Below, in pieces: positions 7,491 through 15,942 of a stretch of 33,993 nt of DNA. The DNA lies in contig JAUHYH010000005.1 in assembly GCA_030426585.1 (NCBI GenBank), positions 1 to 33,993 on the forward strand, in the 5' to 3' direction. The notes under the pieces are model-generated. The model was not told where the DNA came from and did not search any database. It worked only from the letters and a program-made list of their open reading frames with translations. The stretch's first letter is position 1. Every line of letters starts with the position of its first letter. This DNA is from Bacteriovoracia bacterium (GTDB taxonomy: Bacteria > Bdellovibrionota > Bacteriovoracia > Bacteriovoracales > Bacteriovoracaceae). The translations under genes were made by a program, and so were the position numbers.

Positions 7491-10022
7491 ATGGAACGGA
7501 TTTTTGTAATTATCTCAATGCTTGCGCTAGTGCTTTCAGGTTGTGGAGACTTGAATGACGGGAAGGCGATGAACCCTGATAGGGTAATTGCGGAACTTCA
7601 AGCGACAAACTGTGAAGTGAATACAAAGAATCTCGAAAAAATTCTCAGCGAACCCATTCCAAACGAAATTAACTGTATCTACGATCAACTTAACGTCTTG
7701 ATGAAGTTGGTCCGTACAGAGAGACCGGAGCTTGGTGGAAAAAATATCACGCGTGCGACATTGGAAACTTTTATTCGGAAGTATGTTCCCAATGCTGTAG
7801 AGGCGCTCGATTATTTCGATATGTTTTTTACACTAAATGGATTTATTTTTGGTGTGGCCGACGACATTCTTATTCAAGAAGACTTCAGACGTCTTAGAGA
7901 TTTTCTTCTTATGATGAATCGTGAAGTTTCTGAAATCTATCCTTATTTAGAGAAACTTGGAGATGATGAAAGAATAGGAATCAAGTTTCATCAAAACATT
8001 AAAGAGCAAAAAATCATTAAAACCTTCGACTATATTGTTAATGGCGCTCGAACTAAGGATGGAGAAGATATTTCCCTACTGGGGCTCCTTGAAGTTCGTC
8101 CCACAACTCAACGAAGTATGGATATCACTCGACTGGTAGGTTTCTTTGAAAATGATGATAACGGTGAAACGATTGAAGAAATTAAAGCATTCGTTTTTCT
8201 AAAGAGAGTGATTTTTGGCGGATCCAAAAATATTATTAACAATACTGAGTTTGCGAACTTCTTGAGAAACCAATTAAAAAGTTTTTTAAGCTCTTTTTAT
8301 GATGTTTACAGACATCCCAATCTTTCTTTTGATAGTGAGTCCAAGCGATATGAACTCTATGGTGAAAACATTGAAAATATTAAGAATCTTATCTTTAATG
8401 CTGGTGAAGAGTCTCTCGTCGATTTCTCTGATCTCTTCAATCTTCTCAATATCTACCGAGAAGACATTTTGGGTAAGTATAGTGAACTCGATTTCCACAC
8501 CCTTGGTTTAGAAGTTTTAAGAATTAAACAAATTCTCATAGGTCAATCGAAAGAAAATCTCAAGGAGATTTTTACTTACCAAGACTTTCAAACTCTTCTT
8601 TTAGAGGGGAGTAAAGTCGTAGAGAGAAGTCGGGTTAACTCAATCATTTTTAATGAAAACAGAGATTACCTTTTAAATGAAAAAGGTAAAATCGTTGATG
8701 ACAGAATGATTAGGACGAGTGTCAATCGTAGTAGCGATGACTTTCTATCCTTTATGAACACAATCAAGAGATATCGCTATTTCAAAGGAAATAATGAACT
8801 GCCTTTTTACGGGGATGACATCCATCGAAACATAGAAACGATTAACTTGATTGGTGCTTTAGATTATGCCGCTGATAAAATTTATCGCTTCTATGAGAAT
8901 GAGTATCCTTGTCATTCTTCGGAAGTGTTTGACGTTTGGAACTTTAAGCCAACTCAAATTCATAGTGATCATCGTTGTAAAGGAACCGAAGATAATAATG
9001 CAACTCTTAATGCGGGACAGTTAATCTTTGTAGTTCAGGAATTTAGAAAAATTCTTTATGAAACAAAAATTATCGGTGAAACGCGTGAAGATAAGGCTGG
9101 GGAAAATGTGATGAACATTCCCGATCTTTTTATGGAGACAGGAAATGATGATGGGTTCTCTGAGCCTACAGAATTTATAGAATTCGTTTTAAGTCTTTTT
9201 GATAGTATGGGTGTTCGTAAGAAGGTGATGCCAATAATACAAGAAAACTGCCCCGTGGTGGATGAACTCCCTGAGTTTGGTGGAGAGCGCTTTTTAACAA
9301 AATGTGTGCGTGATCAATTTTATGGAACTTTATCAAAGAGTTTCGAGGACGAAGGTAAGATTTTTCGTTATTTTGATTCATTGCCTAAATTCGAAGAAAA
9401 ATATTTGGATTGGAAAAGTTACGATGATGCGGATCGAAGACTTCGCCGATACACTCTTTTACTAGAGGGTTTTACCAAAGTTTGTGCTCCTTATGACAAT
9501 ATTCCTTATAGCGAAGCAGATATTATGGGGCTTTATACGAGTATTTTTACCGTAGAGTCTACTTTTAATAAGTTTGATCTCAATGGTGATAATAAGATTG
9601 ATAAACACGAATCAAAAAAGGCCTACCAGCATTTTGAAAGAGGATTGAAATCCATTCTTGATACGATGATAAATGGGATTAAACTGGGGTTCTTGTCTAA
9701 GAACTTCTTTAAGTTTCTCGTTGATAAAAAAAGGGCTCCACTTTCATCGAGTGCATTTTTTAAAGATGTTGGTGATGTGTTGAATGTTCTTTTGATTTAC
9801 AACTTTAAACCTTTCCCTGAAATTGATCGTGAAAAAATCATTACTGTTCTTACGACTCTGCAAGATACCGGTGAGCCAAAGAGGAAAAAGAGACTCGGTG
9901 ATGCCTACGAAGATAAAGAAACTTTCTGTGGTCGGACAAACAATACAACGACTTTTGAGAGAAATGAGTGGAAGTGTTACGTTGAAGGCAAGCAAGATGC
10001 TTGCGAAATCCTTGAACCTTAA
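7491..10022 (+). CDS. Large lipoprotein with EF-hand-like loops (paralogue 1)
   Basis: 843 residues starting at ATG 7491 with AAGG five bases upstream. A lipoprotein signal peptide ends in LVLSGC, so Cys18 would be lipidated. The mature protein is mainly helical and charged. Two loops fit the 12-residue EF-hand calcium-binding pattern: residues 550-561 (N, D, D-G, terminal E; preceded by PDLFM) and 696-707 (DLNGDNKIDKHE, with acidic or Asn ligands at 1, 3, 5 and 9 and Glu at 12). Several more degenerate helix-loop-helix units share a hydrophobic-Gly-loop-Ile-x-x-x-(E/D)-F-x-x-hydrophobic pattern, near 118-139, 241-258 and 349-370. It is a clear paralogue of the next gene, sharing G-C-x-D-x-N-D-G-K-A after the lipobox and many blocks along its length. 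No named family recognised; function unknown. Confidence 0.8.
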   Translation: MERIFVIISMLALVLSGCGDLNDGKAMNPDRVIAELQATNCEVNTKNLEKILSEPIPNEINCIYDQLNVLMKLVRTERPELGGKNITRATLETFIRKYVPNAVEALDYFDMFFTLNGFIFGVADDILIQEDFRRLRDFLLMMNREVSEIYPYLEKLGDDERIGIKFHQNIKEQKIIKTFDYIVNGARTKDGEDISLLGLLEVRPTTQRSMDITRLVGFFENDDNGETIEEIKAFVFLKRVIFGGSKNIINNTEFANFLRNQLKSFLSSFYDVYRHPNLSFDSESKRYELYGENIENIKNLIFNAGEESLVDFSDLFNLLNIYREDILGKYSELDFHTLGLEVLRIKQILIGQSKENLKEIFTYQDFQTLLLEGSKVVERSRVNSIIFNENRDYLLNEKGKIVDDRMIRTSVNRSSDDFLSFMNTIKRYRYFKGNNELPFYGDDIHRNIETINLIGALDYAADKIYRFYENEYPCHSSEVFDVWNFKPTQIHSDHRCKGTEDNNATLNAGQLIFVVQEFRKILYETKIIGETREDKAGENVMNIPDLFMETGNDDGFSEPTEFIEFVLSLFDSMGVRKKVMPIIQENCPVVDELPEFGGERFLTKCVRDQFYGTLSKSFEDEGKIFRYFDSLPKFEEKYLDWKSYDDADRRLRRYTLLLEGFTKVCAPYDNIPYSEADIMGLYTSIFTVESTFNKFDLNGDNKIDKHESKKAYQHFERGLKSILDTMINGIKLGFLSKNFFKFLVDKKRAPLSSSAFFKDVGDVLNVLLIYNFKPFPEIDREKIITVLTTLQDTGEPKRKKRLGDAYEDKETFCGRTNNTTTFERNEWKCYVEGKQDACEILEP

Positions 10023-10034
10023 GTTTAAGGATTT
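10006..10034 (+). other. Long hairpin with the stop codon in its loop
   Basis: AAATCCTTGAAC (10006-10017) can pair with GTTTAAGGATTT (10023-10034) through 12 base pairs, one of them G-T, leaving loop CTTAA. That loop contains the TAA stop of paralogue 1. No U-tract follows directly, so it does not look like an ordinary intrinsic terminator. It could be an RNA-stability or processing element between the paralogous lipoprotein genes. Confidence 0.5.
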
Positions 10035-10184
10035 GAAATGACTCGTTTTGCTATTTTCGCCCTCTCAAAAAAAACTTTAAAATTCCTATAAAAACTACAC
10101 GCTTTTTTCTAGTTATTTCAATAGCTTGGGTCTACTGAAGCGCCCCCTTGAGTGATCCCCTCAAGTGTTGCTAATATACCGCAA

Positions 10185-12911
10185 ATGATGTTTTTAAGGG
10201 GATTCACTACCATTGGCCTATTATGCTGTCTGTTTTTACAGGGGTGTAGTGATATCAATGATGGTAAGGCCAAGGGAACTGGGCAAAATCCAGGTTTTCC
10301 AGAATGTGATGTTAACTCAGCAAACTTTGAACTTCTTTTAGAAAAGCCCATCCGTTCAGATATTGAATGTGCCTATGAGAAAATAAACTGGCTTGTTAAT
10401 AATGTTCGTGAAGAGCAAGAAGAGAAGGGAAATACCAACATCCTCTCTAAAGAAAATCTTAAGCTTTCCATTGAAAATCGTGAGCCTGAAGCGAGAAAAG
10501 TTTTAGAATACTTAGATCTTTTCTTCGACCTCAACCGTTTCGTCCTTGGTTCAGAAGAAGGGCTTATTATTGAAGATGACTTTCGGGCCTTGAGAGATTT
10601 TCTAATTGTGTTTAACGGAGAGTTTTCTAAGATCTATAAGCATTTCGCTGCTGAAACTCGAAATAATGAAACTCTTTATAACATCCATTATAATTCTCTG
10701 AATGAAATCCTTTCAACTCTTCGTTATATTATCCTTGAAGCAAAAACCGCAGACGGAGAAGACATCTCGCTTAAAGGGCTTTTGAGCCGGCACACTGATA
10801 CAAACCGCGAGATTAATCTTTCTGAACTATTCGACTTATTAAAGGTTGAAGAAGAAGGGAAGTCTTGGCTCTTCTTGAAAAAACTTATTATCGGTGGAGA
10901 TTCAAACGTTATCACCAATACTGAGTTCCTTGAGTTCTTAGAAAAAGAAATCGAAGATGAGAGTGGCAAAAAGGTTGGGGTTGAGAATAAAATTCTTAAA
11001 GTGGTCGAGGTTGGATACAATCTCTATCGACAATTAAAGCTTCGTTTTGATACTCCTCAAAAGCGTTATTCTTTTCAAAATGCAAACTACGAACTCGCTA
11101 AAGAGTTAATTTACAGAGAGTGTATAAAGAATTGTAAGAGTTCTGTACTGGAACGGAGAGTTTATAAAGAAGAGTCTCTGGTAAATATGATGGAGATTGC
11201 TCGTTGGATAAATTACTTCTTTGCAGAGGATTTAAAATTCAGTGGCAAAACTATTAATCTTTTGAATTACGATTGGGAAATTGGAAGGATTAAAGAAATT
11301 TTCCTTGGAAATAATTCAAATGAAATTACATATAAAGATGTCGAAAAGTTGTTTGACCTGCTTTCAGAAATAACAGATATCGGAGACGACTTCTCTGTTC
11401 TATTCACTCACAATCAAGACCTTATGCTTGATAAACAGCAGCGAATTACCGAAAAAACTCCGATTAAAAACCTTGTGAAGAAACAAAAGAGTCTCTTGAA
11501 GGACTCAGATAATTATAATCTTTTTAAATATGTTCTTAAAACATTCAGATATTTTGAAGGGCAGAACAGAATACCGATTTATAGTTCTGAATACCATAGA
11601 GATAATAAGAGCATTGTTTTTTATGGACAGTTTGAGCACCTTTTAAGAAAAGTCGCGAAATTCTATGAGCGACAATACCCTTGTGATAAACGAAAAATCT
11701 ATTACATCTATAATTTCGAAACAGGAAAGAAAGAGCCAGAGAAGCTTTTCCACGACTATTATTGTGATGTTGGCTGGCGAAAGAGAAAAGAGGATTATGC
11801 GGGTAATGTCGATTTAGGGCAGCTTTATCTCATTATTCTAGAGTTTAGACAGCTTTTCAGAGAAGCCGGGATTATCGAGAAAGGTAAAGAGGACAGCTCG
11901 GCTGAAAATGCTTTAACAATTCCAGATCTCTTCATTTATTCGGCGAATGATGATGGTAAGATCCAAGTCAGTGAACTTCTTGAATTCTTTTTTGGAATTT
12001 TTAGTGCTGTTGAAATTAAAGACGATATCGTTTCTCAATTGAGAGTAAACTCTGACCAGAATGTGCCTAAGGATGTTTATTTTGCTAAAGCTGATTGTCA
12101 GATTGTGGATATCTATAAAGGAGAGCCTCGGTATGATACGAAGTGTATCCGAGATCATTTCTATTTCTTTTTAAGACAAAAAAATGCAAAACATAATGAT
12201 ACGCATTTTAAGTATTTACCAAACCTAGAGAAGTTCTATGATAAATATCGATCGGTAGATCCCAATGATACTTCACTAACAAAAGAGTTGAGAAGATACA
12301 CTTTATTACTCGAGGGTTATACCAAGTCCTGTGCTTACGATAATGTCCCTTACAGTGAGAGTGATATCATGGCGGTTTATACGGGTATGTTTAGTATTGA
12401 ATCGACAATGGGAAAATTTGATCTCAATGGGGATAATATCCTTAATGAGTATACCAATGATGCTGGCGAGAAAATTAATGAAGTAGAGCTTGCGTACCAG
12501 AACCATTTTAAGCCAGGCCTTTGGGCGATAGTCCAGGATTTCATCAAAGGCGAGGCTGAAGAACAAGACAACTTTAAGCCTTATGATCCCTCCAAGGATC
12601 CTTGGATTGTTAGACAAGTTTTTCAGTATCTTGCAAAACACAAGTCACTACCCGATGAGTTCACCTGGAAAACACTTGTTAAAGGGGTTGGAGTCGTAAC
12701 TGGGGGCTTTCCTTCAATTGGGCGTGATGGGATTGCTAGTATTCTTGTTGTTCTCCAGAATCTAACTGAGCCTAAAAGAAAAATCCGCTACGAGAGAGCT
12801 GGGAAGCGTTATTTCACACCTGAAGAGAAATGTATGAAGGAATTGCCTCCGGGTGAGACAAAACTCATTAGAAAACAGCAAGATTGTCTTGTGGATGGTA
12901 ACTGTTCTTAG
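10185..12911 (+). CDS. Large lipoprotein with EF-hand-like loops (paralogue 2)
   Basis: 908 residues from ATG 10185; an in-frame GTG at 10152 would add 11 residues. I prefer 10185 because MMFLRGFTTIGLLCCLFLQGC is a compact lipoprotein signal with lipobox LQGC (Cys21), but neither start has a clear Shine-Dalgarno. The protein matches paralogue 1 along its length, including N-D-G-K-A after the lipobox, KTADGEDISLKGLL, the TNTEF block, and R-R-Y-T-L-L-L-E-G near the C-terminal third. One EF-hand-like loop (about 11944-11979) keeps N, D, D-G and the terminal Glu. The second (from 12419) begins DLNGDN but is interrupted by roughly 12 inserted residues before its terminal Glu. The C-terminal tail is Cys-bearing, as in paralogue 1. 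The pair probably arose by tandem duplication; function unknown. Confidence 0.8.
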   Translation: MMFLRGFTTIGLLCCLFLQGCSDINDGKAKGTGQNPGFPECDVNSANFELLLEKPIRSDIECAYEKINWLVNNVREEQEEKGNTNILSKENLKLSIENREPEARKVLEYLDLFFDLNRFVLGSEEGLIIEDDFRALRDFLIVFNGEFSKIYKHFAAETRNNETLYNIHYNSLNEILSTLRYIILEAKTADGEDISLKGLLSRHTDTNREINLSELFDLLKVEEEGKSWLFLKKLIIGGDSNVITNTEFLEFLEKEIEDESGKKVGVENKILKVVEVGYNLYRQLKLRFDTPQKRYSFQNANYELAKELIYRECIKNCKSSVLERRVYKEESLVNMMEIARWINYFFAEDLKFSGKTINLLNYDWEIGRIKEIFLGNNSNEITYKDVEKLFDLLSEITDIGDDFSVLFTHNQDLMLDKQQRITEKTPIKNLVKKQKSLLKDSDNYNLFKYVLKTFRYFEGQNRIPIYSSEYHRDNKSIVFYGQFEHLLRKVAKFYERQYPCDKRKIYYIYNFETGKKEPEKLFHDYYCDVGWRKRKEDYAGNVDLGQLYLIILEFRQLFREAGIIEKGKEDSSAENALTIPDLFIYSANDDGKIQVSELLEFFFGIFSAVEIKDDIVSQLRVNSDQNVPKDVYFAKADCQIVDIYKGEPRYDTKCIRDHFYFFLRQKNAKHNDTHFKYLPNLEKFYDKYRSVDPNDTSLTKELRRYTLLLEGYTKSCAYDNVPYSESDIMAVYTGMFSIESTMGKFDLNGDNILNEYTNDAGEKINEVELAYQNHFKPGLWAIVQDFIKGEAEEQDNFKPYDPSKDPWIVRQVFQYLAKHKSLPDEFTWKTLVKGVGVVTGGFPSIGRDGIASILVVLQNLTEPKRKIRYERAGKRYFTPEEKCMKELPPGETKLIRKQQDCLVDGNCS

Positions 12912-12947
12912 CTTTTCGATACCTTTTTTTCCTGATATTTTGATGTC

Positions 12948-14073
12948 ATGTCTAGTTCAATAGAGCTTTTAAAAGAGCAATCAAACGTTCTTAAAGAATA
13001 CAAAGAGACTCTCGATAAAATTCGGAGGTCACTTTGACATTGAAAAGAAATCCCAGCGTCTAAAAGAGATTGAAGCTCTCGAAACTGATCCTAGTTTTTG
13101 GGACGATAATAATGCAGCTTCAAAGATTCAAAAAGAAAAGTCTCTGCTCCTTAATGTGATAAATTCCTTTGCTCAACTCAATGACAAGTTTGATGAGTTT
13201 GATATTCTTCAAGAATACGCAAAAGAAGGGGATGAAAGTTCTGCACAAGAAGCACTCATGTTACTTGAAAAGATAAGCCCAGAGCTTGCGGCTCAAGAAC
13301 AGAAAGCTTTTCTCTCTGAAGAAACCGATGGGAATAATGCAATCGTCTCTATCAACGCAGGAGCCGGGGGGACCGAGTCATGTGATTGGGCCTCAATGCT
13401 TCAGCGTATGTTGATGAGATGGGCAGAGAAAAACAAATTTAAAACGAAACTTTATGATTTTCAGGATGGTGATTCAGCTGGAATAAAGTCTTGTACTTTC
13501 TCTGTCGAAGGGGACTTTGCTTACGGGCTTTTGAAATCTGAGACCGGTATTCATCGATTAGTGAGAATTTCACCTTTTGACTCCAATGCAAGAAGGCATA
13601 CTTCTTTTGCGTCTGTTTTTGTTTCTCCTGAAATTGATGATGATATAGAAATTGATATTCCTGATAGTGACATTCGTATTGATGTTTATCGTTCTGGTGG
13701 GGCTGGTGGCCAATCTGTTAATACCACTGACTCTGCGGTACGAATTACTCACAACCCAACAGGGATCGTTGTTACCTGTCAGAATGAACGTTCTCAACAT
13801 CAAAACAAAGCGACAGCTTTAAAAATTCTTCGTTCTCGGCTCTATGAAAAAGCGATGGAAGAGAAAAAAGCGGAACAACAAAAAGTAGAAGACAGTAAAA
13901 AAGAAATTGGCTGGGGATCTCAAATCCGCTCCTATGTTCTTCATCCTTACAAGATGGTTAAAGACCATCGAACCAATGAAGAGATGGGATCCGCTGAACG
14001 AGTATTAGATGGTGATATTGATCCTTTTATCAGGGCGTACCTCCAGTGGAGAACGACAGGGGGGACTGAATGA
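12948..14073 (+). CDS. prfB: Peptide chain release factor 2, programmed +1 frameshift
   Basis: RF2 terminates translation at UGA and UAA. The first 29 codons (12948-13034) end at an in-frame TGA (13035-13037). Skipping T13035 continues in frame from 13036 to 14073, giving a protein of about 374 residues against 365 in Escherichia coli. After the shift come the RF2 N-terminal helix (DIEKKSQRLKEIEALE), the stop-recognition tripeptide SPF in RISPFDSNARRH, and the peptidyl-hydrolysis motif GGQ in RSGGAGGQSVNTTD. The frame from 13156 (GTG) is internal to this gene, not a separate start. The coding end overlaps the lolC-type start by four bases (ATGA), so RF2 abundance could influence the downstream envelope genes through coupling. 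Confidence 0.96.
13024..13038 (+). promoter_or_regulatory. RF2 programmed +1 frameshift site
   Basis: GGAGG at 13024-13028 is a Shine-Dalgarno-like stimulator placed three bases before the slippery codon CTT (13032-13034). The stop TGA followed by C (13035-13038) comes next. This reproduces the CUU-UGA-C arrangement and spacing of the classic prfB recoding site. When RF2 is scarce, the peptidyl-tRNA slips one base forward and RF2 is made, so the gene regulates itself. Confidence 0.96.
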
Positions 14074-15257
14074 ACCTCTCCTTTTGGGCGCTTTTAAAAA
14101 TTTTACTAGAAGGGAAAAACACTCTGGTTTTTCTATTTTTTACAATTCTTGGTCTTTCTTTTTCTATGGGGGTTATCCTTTGTAACTTTGGTTTGATGGA
14201 TGGCTACGAAGTTCTATTGAAAAAAGGATTGAGAAAGAACTCCTCGGATCTAGAAGTTACATCCCAGTTTGGTTTCTTTTCTATTAATAAGAGTTTTAGA
14301 GAGTCTATAGATCAAGAGAAGATAAAAAAGTTTGCAGGTGTTATCAGAACAGAAGGTTTTTTAATTGCGAACCAAAAGAGTAAAGGTGTTCTTGTTAATG
14401 GTATAGATTCCGAAGAATTCAAAACAGTTTCAGCCCTGGACTTCGAGTTTAAAATTGAAGATGGAATTGTTATTGGAACAGCTCTTGCTAAGGAGCTCAA
14501 CGTTCAAGAGGGAGATGATGTCGTTCTCGCTTTTACGAGAGGAAATCAAAACATTGATGACCTGCCATACCTGAATAGTGTTAGAGTCGAAAAAGTTATT
14601 TCTCATGGAATTTATAAAAAAGACTTAAGAGTTGTTTATATGCCGAGAACACAACTTGAAAAATTTGCAAACACAGAAGATCGGGTGAATACAGTATTGA
14701 TTAAACTCGAGGATGTTTCTGAGACTGAGCTTAAAAAAGTTCAAGCTCGTCTTGAAACGAGCCTTGGTTATGGTTTTCTTGTAAAGCCTTATTGGAGTGG
14801 TTTTAAAACGTTAATTGATGCAGTTAAAGTTGAGAAATTTTCAATCACAATTATCCTTCAATTGATTATTGTGATTGGTCTTTTTAATATTGTGGCGTTT
14901 ATTAATTTTAACACAATTAAAAAGTCTCAAGAATTTTTTATGTTAAGGGCCTTAGGAGTAAGTGCTAAAGCGATTCATCAATTTTGGGTTGGGCTAATTA
15001 TTCTCATTTGGTTGAGCTCTTGTGTACTTTCATTACTGATGACTTTTTTTATAGATAATGTTGTCCTCAAGCTTCCCTTCTTAAAGCTTCCAGGAAGTAT
15101 CTATGAGTTAGATTATCTTTCTTTATACCTAAAGCCTTCAGGGGTTTTTATTGTCTTTGCTCTGACTTTTCTTTGGTCTCTTGGAGTGATTCTCTTTATA
15201 CTATGGCGTGAGAGAAGAAAAAGTATTCTTGCGGGATTAAGACAAAGGTTTGCATGA
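14070..15257 (+). CDS. LolC/LolE-family lipoprotein-releasing ABC permease
   Basis: 395 residues with the MacB/FtsX permease layout. One N-terminal membrane helix spans about residues 18-40, with the following MDGYE close to the M-N-G-F-E of LolC/E. A large periplasmic domain covers roughly 45-260, and three C-terminal helices follow. It is directly followed, with ATGA overlap, by an ATPase carrying the Lol-specific motif, which supports a role in extracting outer-membrane lipoproteins from the inner membrane. Only one permease gene is present, so the complex may be a homodimer or the partner may be encoded elsewhere. I therefore leave the C/E assignment open. Confidence 0.85.
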   Translation: MNLSFWALLKILLEGKNTLVFLFFTILGLSFSMGVILCNFGLMDGYEVLLKKGLRKNSSDLEVTSQFGFFSINKSFRESIDQEKIKKFAGVIRTEGFLIANQKSKGVLVNGIDSEEFKTVSALDFEFKIEDGIVIGTALAKELNVQEGDDVVLAFTRGNQNIDDLPYLNSVRVEKVISHGIYKKDLRVVYMPRTQLEKFANTEDRVNTVLIKLEDVSETELKKVQARLETSLGYGFLVKPYWSGFKTLIDAVKVEKFSITIILQLIIVIGLFNIVAFINFNTIKKSQEFFMLRALGVSAKAIHQFWVGLIILIWLSSCVLSLLMTFFIDNVVLKLPFLKLPGSIYELDYLSLYLKPSGVFIVFALTFLWSLGVILFILWRERRKSILAGLRQRFA

Positions 15258-15907
15258 TCCAGGTTATTGACTTAAGAAAATCATACTCAGAAGTAGAGGT
15301 ATTAAAGGGGATTAATCTTCAGCTTGAAGACAAAAGCCAGTCGGTAATCCTAGGAAGTTCAGGCTCTGGTAAGTCGACACTTCTTTACCTGGTTGGAGGG
15401 CTTGAAACTCCAACATCGGGAAAAATTTCAGTTGGGGGAAAGGATTATTCAAAGCTTTCAGATGGAGAACTTTCTGAATTTAGAAACAATCAAATAGGAT
15501 TTGTTTTTCAGTTTCACTTTTTATTATCGAGTTTAACTTGTGAACAAAATATATTGCTCCCTGTTAAAATAGCTGGAAGGAAACAAAAACCATTTATTGA
15601 GCTTACTGAAATGCTGGCCAAATACTTAGGAGTAACTCATTGCCTCAAAAAATACCCCTATCAAATCTCAGGAGGAGAGCAGCAAAGGGTTAATATTATT
15701 AGGGCCTTGATTTTAAAGCCTAAGCTACTACTCTGTGATGAGCCTACTGGAAATCTCGATTCTAAAAACTCTGAGAAAGTAATTGGCCTTCTTAAAGAGC
15801 TTGCGAGTGAGCTTGGCTCTACTTTGGTTGTTGTTACCCATGACCTCAAAATAGCATCACAATTTCCTTACAAAATAACCATTGAAGATGGTCAACTAAT
15901 TCGCTAA
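15254..15907 (+). CDS. lolD: Lipoprotein-releasing system ATP-binding protein LolD
   Basis: 217-residue ABC ATPase with Walker A GSSGSGKST (34-42), Q86 in the stretch FVFQFHFLL, signature ISGGEQQR (138-145), Walker B LLLCDE (158-163) and H-loop VVTHD near 195. The Q-loop region FVFQFHFLL closely matches the LolD-specific FVYQFHHLL motif that contacts LolC/E, which separates it from generic MacB-type ATPases. Its start overlaps the permease stop by four bases. It powers transfer of lipoproteins to LolA for outer-membrane delivery. The two large lipoproteins encoded just upstream are plausible clients. Confidence 0.9.
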   Translation: MIQVIDLRKSYSEVEVLKGINLQLEDKSQSVILGSSGSGKSTLLYLVGGLETPTSGKISVGGKDYSKLSDGELSEFRNNQIGFVFQFHFLLSSLTCEQNILLPVKIAGRKQKPFIELTEMLAKYLGVTHCLKKYPYQISGGEQQRVNIIRALILKPKLLLCDEPTGNLDSKNSEKVIGLLKELASELGSTLVVVTHDLKIASQFPYKITIEDGQLIR

Positions 15908-15942
15908 AATTTTTTGATATCGACGTCTTTGCACAAAGCAGT

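Noticed and set aside
8286-8511. Overlapping open frames on both strands inside the first large lipoprotein
   Set aside because: Composition follows the shadow of the real gene and neither has a ribosome-binding site or a plausible product.
12880-12930. Terminator between the second lipoprotein and prfB
   Set aside because: A T-run is present near 12923-12930, but the only pairing found is a four-base GGTA/TACC stem, too weak to call.
13035-13037. In-frame TGA early in prfB as evidence of a pseudogene
   Set aside because: The stop sits in a textbook RF2 recoding site with correctly spaced GGAGG and slippery CTT, and the downstream frame is intact with SPF and GGQ motifs.
13156-13158. GTG at 13156 as the start of prfB
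   Set aside because: It lies inside the conserved N-terminal helical region; the frame continues upstream to the frameshift site with RF2-like sequence.
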